From: Pedobacter jeongneungensis
GTDB lineage: Bacteria > Bacteroidota > Bacteroidia > Sphingobacteriales > Sphingobacteriaceae
Assembly: GCF_000633455.1 (NCBI RefSeq)
Contig: NZ_AYMG01000010.1
Location: forward strand, 248,001-312,000
Length of the DNA stretch: 64,000 nucleotides
Reading direction: 5' to 3'
Under the pieces are notes generated by a model that saw only the letters and a program-made list of their open reading frames with translations, was not told where the DNA came from and did not search any database. A program made the translations under genes and the position numbers. Numbering within the stretch: the stretch's first letter is position 1; each line of letters begins with the position of its first letter. Below are positions 45,058 through 53,602 of the stretch, piece by piece.

Positions 45058-45771
45058 TTAGTTAGAAGAAACCAGGCGCATTTGAAGTTCTCCTTTTTTT
45101 GTACCGTCAAGCAAAACAGTATAAACCAATCCTTTTGATATTGCAATTGATTTTGACGTGGTGGTAGGAAGCGAATCTAATGCATTTACAGGAGGCTGTG
45201 TAGAAACCGGGGTTACGAGTGCAAAAGAGATCCGCGTTGCTTTACTCAACTTGATGGTGTGGCTTACTCTGTCCCCATATTGCATGTTAAAGGTATCGAA
45301 AGCTTTTCCATCATCCTGAATAATTACTTTTGAACCCAGGGTATAACCAAGATTTAAGAAAGTCAGTTTTACTGAGTCTAGACTCTGCTTTACATTATCC
45401 TGAAAAACAGTTAATTCTGGTGGACTGGTAGTTGTTTTTCGGGTGTAGTAAATGGAATAATTAGCGCCAATATCAAATTTTTGAGTGGTACTTGCAACAT
45501 CGACCCCGGTATTTATATTTCTGGATGTAATGGTATAGCTAGAATCTCCGGCAACAACAAGATAATTACTGTTAGAGCCATAAACGGTGGAAGCTCCCGA
45601 CTGAACACCTTTGAGGAAAAAGTTTTGCGTTGTATCAGTTACAGCAGATTGGAAATACCTGATCTTCGCATCCCCTTTAATGAAATTATCATTCTTTATA
45701 CAAGAAAAGATCATTAATACAGGGAAAAACAAGAGAAGTATTTTGGGAAATATAAAACGGGTATTTTTCAT
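45058..45771 (-). CDS. DUF4397-type lipoprotein
   Basis: Encodes 237 residues with a lipoprotein signal (LLLFFPVLMIFSC) and Ig-like strands KIRYFQSAVTDTTQNFFLKG, YSIYYTRKTTTSPPELTVFQ, VKLTFLNLGYTLG. This resembles DUF4397 and the next gene's product. It is probably surface or periplasmic. The gap to the second copy is 60 bp, on the same strand. Confidence 0.78.
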   Translation of the reverse strand: MKNTRFIFPKILLLFFPVLMIFSCIKNDNFIKGDAKIRYFQSAVTDTTQNFFLKGVQSGASTVYGSNSNYLVVAGDSSYTITSRNINTGVDVASTTQKFDIGANYSIYYTRKTTTSPPELTVFQDNVKQSLDSVKLTFLNLGYTLGSKVIIQDDGKAFDTFNMQYGDRVSHTIKLSKATRISFALVTPVSTQPPVNALDSLPTTTSKSIAISKGLVYTVLLDGTKKGELQMRLVSSN

Positions 45772-45831
45772 ATAAAATCGCTGATGCTAATAAAACGTAA
45801 AGATAACAGAAACGATATGATTTTATTAAAA

Positions 45832-46509
45832 TTAATTATCAGTGATAATATGTGCATCTAAAGTTGCCGCAGTTGTACCGCTAAACCAAATGGTATATAT
45901 TTTACCGCCTTCTAAACTTGCTGCTTCGATGGTTTTAATACTCCCCGAGCCTACTACATTATATTTTAAATTCAAACCTGCATCTACTGTAAAATAATTA
46001 GATGCCTCTTTAAAAAGCAAACCATTAACAAATTGGGTTCCTGCCTGCACCATCACATTTATACCAGTGGTAAAATTAGGCGTAAGGTTAATGAGTTTTA
46101 TTTTTGCTTTAGTTGCATCTGTATTGCTCAGGTTATCTTCGTAACTTACAATTTCCAGTTCACCTTTTTTATTGGTAACCAGAAAGGTGGTATAGGTAAT
46201 AGATGGTGTAAAGTTTAAAGATGTATCTGTAGTGGTATTATTAGTGCCAGTATAAGAAACGCTTCTACTGCCCGAAGGTACTTTTAGATATTCGCTGGTT
46301 TCGCCAAAGGCTAAGGCAACCGTAGTGAGTTTTTCGTTATCCAGATAAACATCCTGATGCACATCAGCCAGCGATGCATTGACCATTTTAACCTTCGCCT
46401 GCCCTTTAGCTACCTCGCCCGCATCATTTTTTTTACAGGATGTTAAGCCAATTGCAGATAAGGAAATAAATAAAATCAGAGATTTTGAGAGATAAGTATA
46501 GATTTTCAT
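45832..46509 (-). CDS. DUF4397-type lipoprotein
   Basis: Encodes 225 residues. The lipobox is GLTSC, followed by two DUF4397-like units: KVKMVNASLADVHQDVYLDN and KIKLINLTPNFTTGINVMVQ, with YTIWFSGTTAATLDAHIITDN at the end. It is tandem with its paralogue at 45058. Function unknown. Confidence 0.82.
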   Translation of the reverse strand: MKIYTYLSKSLILFISLSAIGLTSCKKNDAGEVAKGQAKVKMVNASLADVHQDVYLDNEKLTTVALAFGETSEYLKVPSGSRSVSYTGTNNTTTDTSLNFTPSITYTTFLVTNKKGELEIVSYEDNLSNTDATKAKIKLINLTPNFTTGINVMVQAGTQFVNGLLFKEASNYFTVDAGLNLKYNVVGSGSIKTIEAASLEGGKIYTIWFSGTTAATLDAHIITDN

Positions 46510-46533
46510 AGGATGGTTAGTTGGTTGAAAACA

Positions 46534-46564
46534 AAAATGGCTTGGTCAAAAACCAAGCCATTTT
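46534..46564 (-). terminator. Terminator after dnaN
   Basis: AAAATGGCTTGGT/ACCAAGCCATTTT perfect 13-bp stem with loop CAAAA. It lies 28 nt past the dnaN stop on the minus strand, between it and the DUF4397 gene. Confidence 0.8.
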
Positions 46565-46591
46565 CTATGAAAACTAAAATAATAGTAGATT

Positions 46592-47716
46592 TTAGTAACT
46601 GTTATTTAACATTACCGGCATTACCAACATTAAAACATCTTCATTTTCATCGTTAGTTTGCGGAATTAAAAGACCAGCCCTGTTTGGTGTAGAAAGCTCT
46701 AAAGTAACTTCATCGCCACTTAAATTGCTTAACATTTCGATTAAAAAACGTGCATTAAAGCCTATTTCAAGGTCTTCTCCGTCATATTGACAGCTTAAAC
46801 GCTCATGTGCTTCATTGGCGAAATCCAAATCTTCAGAAGAAATATTCAACTCGCTGCCGCTGATTTTTAACCTTACCTGGTGTGTAGTTTTATTGGCAAA
46901 AATTACAACCCTGCGAAGTGTATTTAAAAACAATCCTCTATCAATAATTAATTTATTAGGGTTGTTTGTTGGAATTACTGCCTCATAATCTGGATAGCGT
47001 TCGTCTATTAAACGACACACCAAATTGATATTTTCGAATTTAAAGAAAGCACTTGTTGCATTATAATCAACTGATACATTGATATCTGTAGATGGCAAAG
47101 CGGCCTTTAAAAGTGTTAATGCTTTTTTAGGAAGAATAAATGATGTTGCTTTATCTGCCTTGCTATCCATACGGCGGTACCTCACCAGTTTATGTGCATC
47201 TGTAGCTACAAAAGTGATATGCTGAGGAGACAACTGACAGAAAACACCTGTCATTGCCGGACGAAGCTCGTCATTACTTACCGCAAAAATGGTTTTCGTA
47301 ATCGCTTCGGTTAAAACCGATGCAGGCAAGTTTACTGAAGAAGCATTTTCTACAACCGGAATTTTTGGAAAATCATCACCATTTTCGCCACTCAGTTTAT
47401 ATTTACCGTCTCCGGCACTAATCTCGATGGCAAAAGTGCTGTCATCAATATTAAATGCAATAGGTTGATCTGGTAAAGTTTTAAGCGTATCTAATAAAAT
47501 TTTTGATGGAACAGCCACTTTACCTTCTTCTTTTGATTCTACAGCCAGTGCAGTTGTCATACTGGTTTGCAGATCGGTAGCAGAGATAGTTAAGTTTCCA
47601 TCTTTAATTTCGAAAAGAAAATTTTCTAATATAGGTAAAACCGTGCTGCTGCTTGAGGCACCATTTACAGTTTGTAAGTGTTTTAATAGAGTTGATGTGG
47701 ATACAATAAATCTCAT
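46592..47716 (-). CDS. dnaN: DNA polymerase III beta sliding clamp
   Basis: Encodes 374 residues in three clamp domains: MRFIVSTSTLLKHLQTV, LPILENFLFEIKDGNLTISATDLQTSM, then GVFCQLSPQHITFVATDAHKLVRYRR and the C-terminal LMLVMPVMLNN. The dimeric ring tethers polymerase III to DNA. It is not next to dnaA or recF here, but follows gldFG. A TATTTTTG box (47736-47743) in the 33-bp gap can give it its own promoter. Confidence 0.97.
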   Translation of the reverse strand: MRFIVSTSTLLKHLQTVNGASSSSTVLPILENFLFEIKDGNLTISATDLQTSMTTALAVESKEEGKVAVPSKILLDTLKTLPDQPIAFNIDDSTFAIEISAGDGKYKLSGENGDDFPKIPVVENASSVNLPASVLTEAITKTIFAVSNDELRPAMTGVFCQLSPQHITFVATDAHKLVRYRRMDSKADKATSFILPKKALTLLKAALPSTDINVSVDYNATSAFFKFENINLVCRLIDERYPDYEAVIPTNNPNKLIIDRGLFLNTLRRVVIFANKTTHQVRLKISGSELNISSEDLDFANEAHERLSCQYDGEDLEIGFNARFLIEMLSNLSGDEVTLELSTPNRAGLLIPQTNDENEDVLMLVMPVMLNNSY

Positions 47717-47735
47717 GATATCATTTAGTCTTCTT

Positions 47736-47743
47736 CAAAAATA
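47736..47743 (-). promoter_or_regulatory. -7 promoter box of dnaN
   Basis: TATTTTTG on the minus strand, 19 nt before the dnaN ATG. Confidence 0.45.
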
Positions 47744-47749
47744 TAAAAA

Positions 47750-49435
47750 TTATTTAGCGTACTTGTATTTGCGGTAATAATGTTGAAAAATCGCAAAGAA
47801 TATTAACAATAACAAGGGAGCCACAACATTTATGAACTGCCATTTGGTTTTTTCGAGCTTAATTTTGGCTTTATCCAATAATCTGATCTTTACTTCTTTA
47901 TTCCGCAAGGCAATCAGGTTATCTTCATCGGTAAAATAATCGACCACGTTTAACAAGAGAGCCTTATTTCCATATGTCCGTTGCGAATAACGGTCGAAAC
48001 CCAATGGAAAAGGAGAACCATCTTTTTCAGAAACCTGATTTTTAAATACATCACCATCGCCAATGATAATCATTTTACTTGGTTTACTGGTTAACTCGCT
48101 GGTAAAAGGTGCTGTTATACCCGCAGGTAAAGGTCGCCCGGCAAATACAGAAGGGAAACTTCCTTCTAACAGTATCCCAACATTTTGAGGAACACTTTGA
48201 AATTCTTTAGGATTTAACTGTTCGGCAACCATTTGCAAGCTGAATGGCTTTGGTGTGTTATATACTTTATTATATGGCGAAGTGCTTAGTATATATGATT
48301 TGGTTACGCCTTTTGCGCCTATCGTGTCTACTGTACCCGGGAATTCTGATTTTATGCCATCCAAATTTTTAACTACACTATGTATAGTATCGGGAAGTAA
48401 AATCGGGTAATAAATCCAGGGCAGCAATTGCATTTGACCCGCTCCTCCCGCTGCACCTGTTGAAACCGGAATTTCGGCACTATTCGCCGGGTCGGCAATA
48501 ATGTTGTAATTAATCCTGCCGCCATACATAAAAAGCATGTCGTCGAGGTTGAGGTTATTATTCGTGGCCATTTGTCCGCCCCTACCCCTTAAACTGTCCA
48601 ACTCTGCCGAAACCTGATCAATACTCCAAAGCACCCTTCCACCTTTCATTACAAAGTAATTGATCTTGTATTTTTCTGTTTCGGTAAAAGGTTTTTTAGG
48701 CTTCGCAATAACCATCATGTTAAGTTTATCCAGCCCTTCTTTGGTAATCGTATTTAAATCAACCCTACCTACCACATAATTATTGGCTAATGAAGCCCTT
48801 GCATCGTACAGCTGTAAATCGGAGAGTTCTCCATTCGATTCTGTAAAACCAATCCTGGAATTATAACCGTTGATCACTTTTTTCAAACTCGAGGTTAAGG
48901 TATATTCCAGATTTTCTATTGAGCGGTTGATATTTTCTTCATAGCTGCCAACCACGTTGAAATTTTGAAGCAACTTAACCGGCATCTGTTTACCATTGCT
49001 TTCAATCATCGCCATCGGAACCACAAGTTTCTCCGTTGAACCACTTTCTGTTTTTAAGGTAGTCCGGGTTGCTTCGATGCCGTTTTGTGCCAGGTTGTAG
49101 ATCACTGTATCTTGTTCCTGTGTACTCAAACCCGCCAAAGGATCAATATAAACCAATTTGAAATTTGCTTTTGAATAAGCTTTATAATCAGACAGGATAT
49201 CACTTACCGCAGCCTGCAAACGTTTAAAAGCAGGTGGCAATTCGCCTTTTAAAAACACGGTAATGATTATCGGTTTTTCATTTTTTTCGAGTATTGATTT
49301 TGTTTTTTCACTTAGGGTAAAGCGTTTGTCGGAAGTAAAATCAAAACGGTGAAAAACATATTGACCAAGTACATTTATAACGATCAATACAGCTATTGCG
49401 ATAATAAAATTAATCCATTTATTCTGCTGCTTCAT
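47750..49435 (-). CDS. gldG: Gliding-motility ABC transporter substrate-binding-type protein GldG
   Basis: Encodes 561 residues. One N-terminal helix (INFIIAIAVLIVINVLGQYVF) and one C-terminal helix (FINVVAPLLLLIFFAIFQHYYRKYKYAK) flank a periplasmic ABC-type uncharacterised-transport domain with RFDFTSDKRFTLSEKTKSIL. It matches GldG. It starts one base inside the gldF stop (TAATG), hence is translationally coupled. It forms a transporter with GldF and GldA. Confidence 0.92.
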   Translation of the reverse strand: MKQQNKWINFIIAIAVLIVINVLGQYVFHRFDFTSDKRFTLSEKTKSILEKNEKPIIITVFLKGELPPAFKRLQAAVSDILSDYKAYSKANFKLVYIDPLAGLSTQEQDTVIYNLAQNGIEATRTTLKTESGSTEKLVVPMAMIESNGKQMPVKLLQNFNVVGSYEENINRSIENLEYTLTSSLKKVINGYNSRIGFTESNGELSDLQLYDARASLANNYVVGRVDLNTITKEGLDKLNMMVIAKPKKPFTETEKYKINYFVMKGGRVLWSIDQVSAELDSLRGRGGQMATNNNLNLDDMLFMYGGRINYNIIADPANSAEIPVSTGAAGGAGQMQLLPWIYYPILLPDTIHSVVKNLDGIKSEFPGTVDTIGAKGVTKSYILSTSPYNKVYNTPKPFSLQMVAEQLNPKEFQSVPQNVGILLEGSFPSVFAGRPLPAGITAPFTSELTSKPSKMIIIGDGDVFKNQVSEKDGSPFPLGFDRYSQRTYGNKALLLNVVDYFTDEDNLIALRNKEVKIRLLDKAKIKLEKTKWQFINVVAPLLLLIFFAIFQHYYRKYKYAK

Positions 49436-50160
49436 TATCGTTTCCCTCCTATGATTAATTTGGTAAACAACAAAAACAGAACAGAGAAGGTAATAAAGTA
49501 AATCAAATCTCTGGTATCTAAAACGCCACGGCTGATGGAAGTATAATGCTGATTAATGCCTAAATTGGTTATCGTACTTTCAATGGGCTGAAAAGCAGTA
49601 ATCTGACTGGTGTAATCAAACCCCAAAAAAGAAAATGCACATAAAGCGGCACAAATAACAAAAGCAATTACCTGGTTTTTGGTCAACGCTGATGAAAATA
49701 TACCAATGGCAGTAAAAGCTGCACCCAATAAAAATAAACCTATGTAGGAGCCAATAACCGAACCTGAATCGATATTCCCTTCCGGAAAACCAAGTTTTGA
49801 AATGCTATAATAATAAATCACAGTGGGGATTAAAGCAAAAAGTACCAGTACCAAACTGGCCAGGTATTTCGCCAAAACGATCTGCCAGATGTGGATTGGC
49901 CGGGTAACCAGCAATTCGTAAGTTCCCTCTCTCCTCTCTTCTGCAAAAGAACGCATCGTGATGGCCGGAATAAGGAACATAAAAAGATAAGGTACAAGAC
50001 TGAAAAACCCACTTAATTCGGCATAACCATAATCAAGTATTGATGTATCAGGAAAGAACCAAAGTAACAAACCTGAAACCAATAGAAAAATGCCAATGGT
50101 GATATAAGCAACCATCGAACTTAAGAAACTGAATAACTCGCGTTTAAAAACTGCGTACAT
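49435..50160 (-). CDS. gldF: Gliding-motility ABC transporter permease GldF
   Basis: Encodes 241 residues with six membrane helices: FKRELFSFLSSMVAYITIGIF, FMFLIPAITMRSFAEERREGTYELLVTRPI and GLFLLGAAFTAIGIFSSALTKNQV, typical of ABC2 permeases of the GldF type. It pairs with GldG (overlapping gene) and GldA (52.7 kb). A TAAATTTG -7 box lies 37 nt before its ATG. Confidence 0.92.
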   Translation of the reverse strand: MYAVFKRELFSFLSSMVAYITIGIFLLVSGLLLWFFPDTSILDYGYAELSGFFSLVPYLFMFLIPAITMRSFAEERREGTYELLVTRPIHIWQIVLAKYLASLVLVLFALIPTVIYYYSISKLGFPEGNIDSGSVIGSYIGLFLLGAAFTAIGIFSSALTKNQVIAFVICAALCAFSFLGFDYTSQITAFQPIESTITNLGINQHYTSISRGVLDTRDLIYFITFSVLFLLFTKLIIGGKR

Positions 50161-50197
50161 GTGCTATTAAAATGCCGAAGTTAACCATTTATTCCTG

Positions 50198-50205
50198 CAA
50201 ATTTA
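50198..50205 (-). promoter_or_regulatory. -7 promoter box of gldFG
   Basis: TAAATTTG on the minus strand, 37 nt before the gldF ATG. Confidence 0.45.
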
Positions 50206-50301
50206 AAAGGACTTGATTAAATGCCAGCCTTGCAGACCCAAAAAATAACTTAAGCGGAAGTCCTGAGAAAATTTCAGTCGCAAAAAAAGAGATTATATCA
50301 T

Positions 50302-50419
50302 CGTCATTGCGAGAAAGGCTTTTTCAGCCGACAGCCTGCCCCGATTTTCGGGGAAGCAATCTTTCTAGCAAGGATCGCTAACAGGAAAGATTGCTTCGTC
50401 TTACCTCCTCGCAATAACG
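50302..50419. repeat. Inverted-repeat element ending CGTCATTGCGAG
   Basis: CGTCATTGCGAG (50302-50313) and its inverted copy with one change, CTCGCAATAACG (50408-50419), flank two internal hairpins including CCCCGATTTTCGGGG and an AGCAATCTTTC / GAAAGATTGCTT pair. It occupies the 401-bp spacer before gldF with the next element. Confidence 0.8.
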
Positions 50420-50436
50420 ACTTTTCTTCGGATCTG

Positions 50437-50510
50437 TCAACTATAGCCTGTCGAAGGACCTGCTTAAATACGGCTTTAAGGTGTTTCGACAGGCTCAACA
50501 TGACAGCATC
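50437..50510. repeat. CCTGTCGAAGGAC / GTTTCGACAGGCTCA inverted repeat
   Basis: TAGCCTGTCGAAGGAC pairs in part with TTTCGACAGGCTCAACATGA. These are CTGTCGAA...TTCGACAG arms of another short dispersed word; it ends ATGACAG like the GTCATT family. Confidence 0.5.
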
Positions 50511-50561
50511 TAAGGTGAAATCGCCTTTATGATACCCCCTCTTTAAAAAATTTTTATTTAT

Positions 50562-51251
50562 TTAGAAAGAGAACCCTACACCTACAGATAGTACGCGGTT
50601 GGTTACTTTTGAAACCTTTGCATCCGAATAATCAAGGTTACTCAAACCCAAACCATAACCAGCATGGATGTTAAAACCATTACTTAGCTGGTAACCCGCT
50701 AAGAAATTAACACCGAAATCACCTCTTTTCATTGTTCCGTCCTTTCCAAATTTGATATCCTCTTCTCCTGAATCGGTTATGGTGCTACCACCGCCACTTA
50801 GCGTAGCTGTAGATTTATTTTTTCCACTAATGGCCATTGCATAATAAGGGCCTGCACCAATAAAAATCTTCCCGCTACCGAGAGCAAAATTAAACACTGC
50901 GTTTACAGGAAGTTCAATATACATTGTACTAATTTTTGAGTTGGCAGTAGCCGTATAAGTGTTTCCTAACTCAGCGTTATAATAATAGAAATCGGTTTTT
51001 CCGCCCTTACCAATTAAAGATAGGCCGGGCTGAACTGAAAATACATCCGAAACAGGAATATCCACCGTTCCACCTACATAAAAAGAGGTATTCATTTTTT
51101 GTTCGTACCCATTGTTTTCGGTACCTGAAACACCAAAGGTTGGCAATGTTACACCTGCTTTTACCCCGATTTTGATGTCATTGTTGGTTTGAGCTGAAGC
51201 TGCAAAGCCCAAGCCTGCAACTGCTAAAAGAGACAGCATTAATTTTTTCAT
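50562..51251 (-). CDS. Outer-membrane beta-barrel (porin-like) protein
   Basis: Encodes 229 residues from the ATG at 51251, where the signal peptide MKKLMLSLLAVAGLGFAASAQ begins; an ATG ten codons earlier is possible. The mature protein begins NNDIKIGVKAGVTLPTFGVS and ends VTNRVLSVGVGFSF, with alternating strands and a terminal Phe as in outer-membrane barrels. Its signal peptide is almost the same as that of the next gene upstream, and both share a TTGTA-RCGTTTTTG motif upstream. Function unknown. Confidence 0.82.
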   Translation of the reverse strand: MKKLMLSLLAVAGLGFAASAQTNNDIKIGVKAGVTLPTFGVSGTENNGYEQKMNTSFYVGGTVDIPVSDVFSVQPGLSLIGKGGKTDFYYYNAELGNTYTATANSKISTMYIELPVNAVFNFALGSGKIFIGAGPYYAMAISGKNKSTATLSGGGSTITDSGEEDIKFGKDGTMKRGDFGVNFLAGYQLSNGFNIHAGYGLGLSNLDYSDAKVSKVTNRVLSVGVGFSF

Positions 51252-51295
51252 CTGATTTGAGAATTGTTTTTTAGTTTCCATGCTTTTGCCTGTTT

Positions 51296-51311
51296 GGCAA
51301 AAACGCTACAA
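51296..51311 (-). promoter_or_regulatory. Shared upstream motif of the outer-membrane barrel genes, copy 1
   Basis: On the minus strand TTGTAGCGTTTTTGCC, 44 nt before the ATG at 51251. It differs at two of 16 positions from the copy at 52030-52045. Confidence 0.5.
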
Positions 51312-51382
51312 TGATAATAAACTAATTCAATAGTTTGATAAATTTTATTTTTATATCGCTGAAATGATGGAGTTTAGAAACA

Positions 51383-51413
51383 ACAAAGCCCCCAATTTCC
51401 TGGAGGCTTTGAA
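51383..51413 (-). terminator. Probable terminator after the 51437 barrel gene
   Basis: CAAAGCCCCCA pairs with TGGAGGCTTTG with one mismatch and a 6-nt loop. The T tract on the minus strand is weak (TTGTTGTTT). Confidence 0.5.
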
Positions 51414-51436
51414 ATAATTATGTTGTTTTGTTTTGA

Positions 51437-51976
51437 CTACAAACCAAATGCAAATGCTGCACGGATACCGATAAACGATAAGTTAGAACCATTTTTTGAC
51501 CAACCTTCGTAACGTACGCCTAAATCGATGCTTGATTTATCAGCAACAGAAAAAGACGCACCCAAAGTTGGAGAATAAGCAAAAGCAGTGCCCGAACCTT
51601 CACCTGTTGCAATTGCGGCTCCTACCTCACCAGCACCATAGAAATTACCACCAAAATAATATTTGGCACCAACTTTTAAAGGAATAATACCATCATTTTT
51701 CAATGGAGCTCCTAAGCTTTTATAAAAATCTTTTATCTCTTTTTTATAAGAAAATGATAAATATCCTGCTGAACCTGTTAGATTTAATGATTTAGCAACA
51801 TTAAGTTCGCCTTGCACGGAACCACCAAAACCTACACTATAAACGTCTCCAAAGTCACCAATTGGTAATGCGAATTCTGGTCCAACACTGATTTTGTTAA
51901 CCGCGCCCTCTGTTTGAGCTGAAGCTGCAAAACCCAGGCCTGCAACCATTAATAAAGATAGTAATACTTTTTTCAT
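51437..51976 (-). CDS. Small outer-membrane beta-barrel protein
   Basis: Encodes 179 residues. Signal peptide MKKVLLSLLMVAGLGFAASAQ; the mature barrel begins KISVGPEFALPIGDFGDVYSVG and ends SFIGIRAAFAFGL. It is a close relative of the protein at 52201 (IGIRYEAW / GVRYEGW; same ending). It is probably an eight-strand barrel in the outer membrane. Function unknown. Confidence 0.82.
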   Translation of the reverse strand: MKKVLLSLLMVAGLGFAASAQTEGAVNKISVGPEFALPIGDFGDVYSVGFGGSVQGELNVAKSLNLTGSAGYLSFSYKKEIKDFYKSLGAPLKNDGIIPLKVGAKYYFGGNFYGAGEVGAAIATGEGSGTAFAYSPTLGASFSVADKSSIDLGVRYEGWSKNGSNLSFIGIRAAFAFGL

Positions 51977-52029
51977 TGTTTTTTAAATTATTGTTCGTTA
52001 ATTATTTTGTGTTTTTAGACAAGCATGAT

Positions 52030-52045
52030 GCCAAAAACGTTACAA
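52030..52045 (-). promoter_or_regulatory. Shared upstream motif of the outer-membrane barrel genes, copy 2
   Basis: On the minus strand TTGTAACGTTTTTGGC, 53 nt before the ATG at 51976. Confidence 0.5.
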
Positions 52046-52200
52046 ATAAAATAAAAAACAGAAAGTACCGACTATAAACAACTGATTAACTGACTGTTAA
52101 GTTAAAATTAATTTATTCTAAAACGTTGTATTAAGTTATAAAAATTGGGAGGTTTATATTTTTTGACCAATTAACCAAACAATTAAACTCAATAATTGTT

Positions 52201-52743
52201 TCACAGCCCAAATAAATAGGCGAACCTGATTCCCACAAATCCTTTACTATCGGATTTGTTTAAGCCGGCAATATTGTTTTTACCCGTCCATGCTTCGTAG
52301 CGGATGCCTAAATCGAGTTTATTCCCACCTGAAAGTTTGAATTGGTTGCCAATACCAGGCGACCAGGCAAATAAAGTTTTCTGATTTTTATTTAAAGGTA
52401 ATGCTGCCCCCAATTGACCTTCGGCATAAAAACTTTCGCCTAGTTGGTATTTCAATCCGGCTTTTGCAGGGATGTACGTTAAATCCTGCACATTAAAAAG
52501 TTGGTTCCGCCTACCAAAAAAGTTCATAAAACCTGCATTTAAGGTTAGGGCAAAACTTTCTGCAACCGGAAGATCAGCTTTTACTGACACGCCTAGTCCA
52601 ATTCCTGAAAGGTTAGAAAAATTGCCAGATGGTAAGCCAATTTCGGCCGCAATGCCAATGTTAGCGCTGTTTTGAGCTTTTAAGAGTACCGGACTTGAAA
52701 ATAAAAGGACAAAGAGTATAATTTTGATTTTTGGGCTAAGCAT
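52201..52743 (-). CDS. Small outer-membrane beta-barrel protein, paralogue downstream of gldA
   Basis: Encodes 180 residues with signal peptide ending SSPVLLKAQ. NIGIAAEIGLPSGNFSNLSGIG and the end GFVGIRFAYLFGL parallel the 51437 product (FALPIGDFGDVYSVG ... FIGIRAAFAFGL). It starts 5 nt past gldA and so is probably co-transcribed with it, unlike its relatives, which have their own upstream motif. Function unknown. Confidence 0.8.
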   Translation of the reverse strand: MLSPKIKIILFVLLFSSPVLLKAQNSANIGIAAEIGLPSGNFSNLSGIGLGVSVKADLPVAESFALTLNAGFMNFFGRRNQLFNVQDLTYIPAKAGLKYQLGESFYAEGQLGAALPLNKNQKTLFAWSPGIGNQFKLSGGNKLDLGIRYEAWTGKNNIAGLNKSDSKGFVGIRFAYLFGL

Positions 52744-52748
52744 GAAGG

Positions 52749-53456
52749 TTAAGCGGTAAGTTTTCTGAAAATATCTTCTAATGATTGTTGTTGGTGAGCT
52801 TTTTTCAAACCTTCTAATGAGTCGTTAGCTACAATTTTACCTTTGCTGATGATGATAATGTCGTCGCAAATGGCTTCAACTTCCTGCATGATGTGCGTGG
52901 AAATGACAACAGTTTTAGCAACTCCCAAAGTTTTGATCAACTGCCTGATATCAACCAATTGGTTCGGATCGAGGCCGGAAGTAGGTTCATCTAAAATTAA
53001 AACCTCCGGGTTATGGATAATGGCCTGGGCCAGCCCTACCCTTTGGCGATAACCTTTAGATAACATGCCGATTTTTTTATGCTGCTCGGGTGTTAAACCA
53101 ACCATTTTAATCACTTCATCAATCCGCGCATTTAAGTTTTCGACTTTATAGGTTTGCCCAACAAAACTTAAAAACTCTTTTACATACATATCGGCATAAA
53201 GCGGCGTATTTTCCGGAAGATAGCCAATGTGTTTTTTGGCTTCTATAGTCTGAGTTATAATGTTTCTACCAGAAATTTCAGCTGCTCCGGAAGTAGGCGC
53301 TAAATAACCGGTAAGCATACGCATGGTGGTTGATTTGCCAGCTCCATTTGGTCCCAAAAAACCCAGAATACGACCAGGTTTAGCTTCAAAGCTGATGGAA
53401 TCAACCGCTTTTTGCTGATCGTAATGTTTAGAAAGATTTTTAACTGAAATACTCAT
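52749..53456 (-). CDS. gldA: Gliding-motility ABC transporter ATP-binding protein GldA
   Basis: Encodes 235 residues of an ABC ATPase. Walker A is FLGPNGAGKSTTMRML, the signature region is MLSKGYRQRVGLAQAI, Walker B VLILDEPTSGLDPNQL and the H-loop ISTHIM. It is the type that drives ABC2 permeases such as GldF. With gldFG on the same strand 2.6 kb downstream, GldA is the best call, though other ABC2 ATPases look alike. Confidence 0.85.
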   Translation of the reverse strand: MSISVKNLSKHYDQQKAVDSISFEAKPGRILGFLGPNGAGKSTTMRMLTGYLAPTSGAAEISGRNIITQTIEAKKHIGYLPENTPLYADMYVKEFLSFVGQTYKVENLNARIDEVIKMVGLTPEQHKKIGMLSKGYRQRVGLAQAIIHNPEVLILDEPTSGLDPNQLVDIRQLIKTLGVAKTVVISTHIMQEVEAICDDIIIISKGKIVANDSLEGLKKAHQQQSLEDIFRKLTA

Positions 53457-53508
53457 TGTTGTATGTTTAAACCCAAATTTTCTACAAAATAGTTAAGCTT
53501 AGAGATAT

Positions 53509-53596
53509 CGTCATTGCGAGGAGGAATGACGAAGCAATCTTAATGCGATCGCCATTAATCATAGCTGTAAGATTGCTTTCGTACCTCGCAATGACG
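53509..53596. repeat. Inverted-repeat element with perfect CGTCATTGCGAG ends
   Basis: CGTCATTGCGAG (53509-53520) and CTCGCAATGACG (53585-53596) are perfect 12-bp inverted ends; AAGCAATCTTA and TAAGATTGCTTT form an inner pair. It lies between gldA and the glycerophosphodiesterase gene. Confidence 0.85.
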
Positions 53597-53602
53597 TTCA
53601 AG

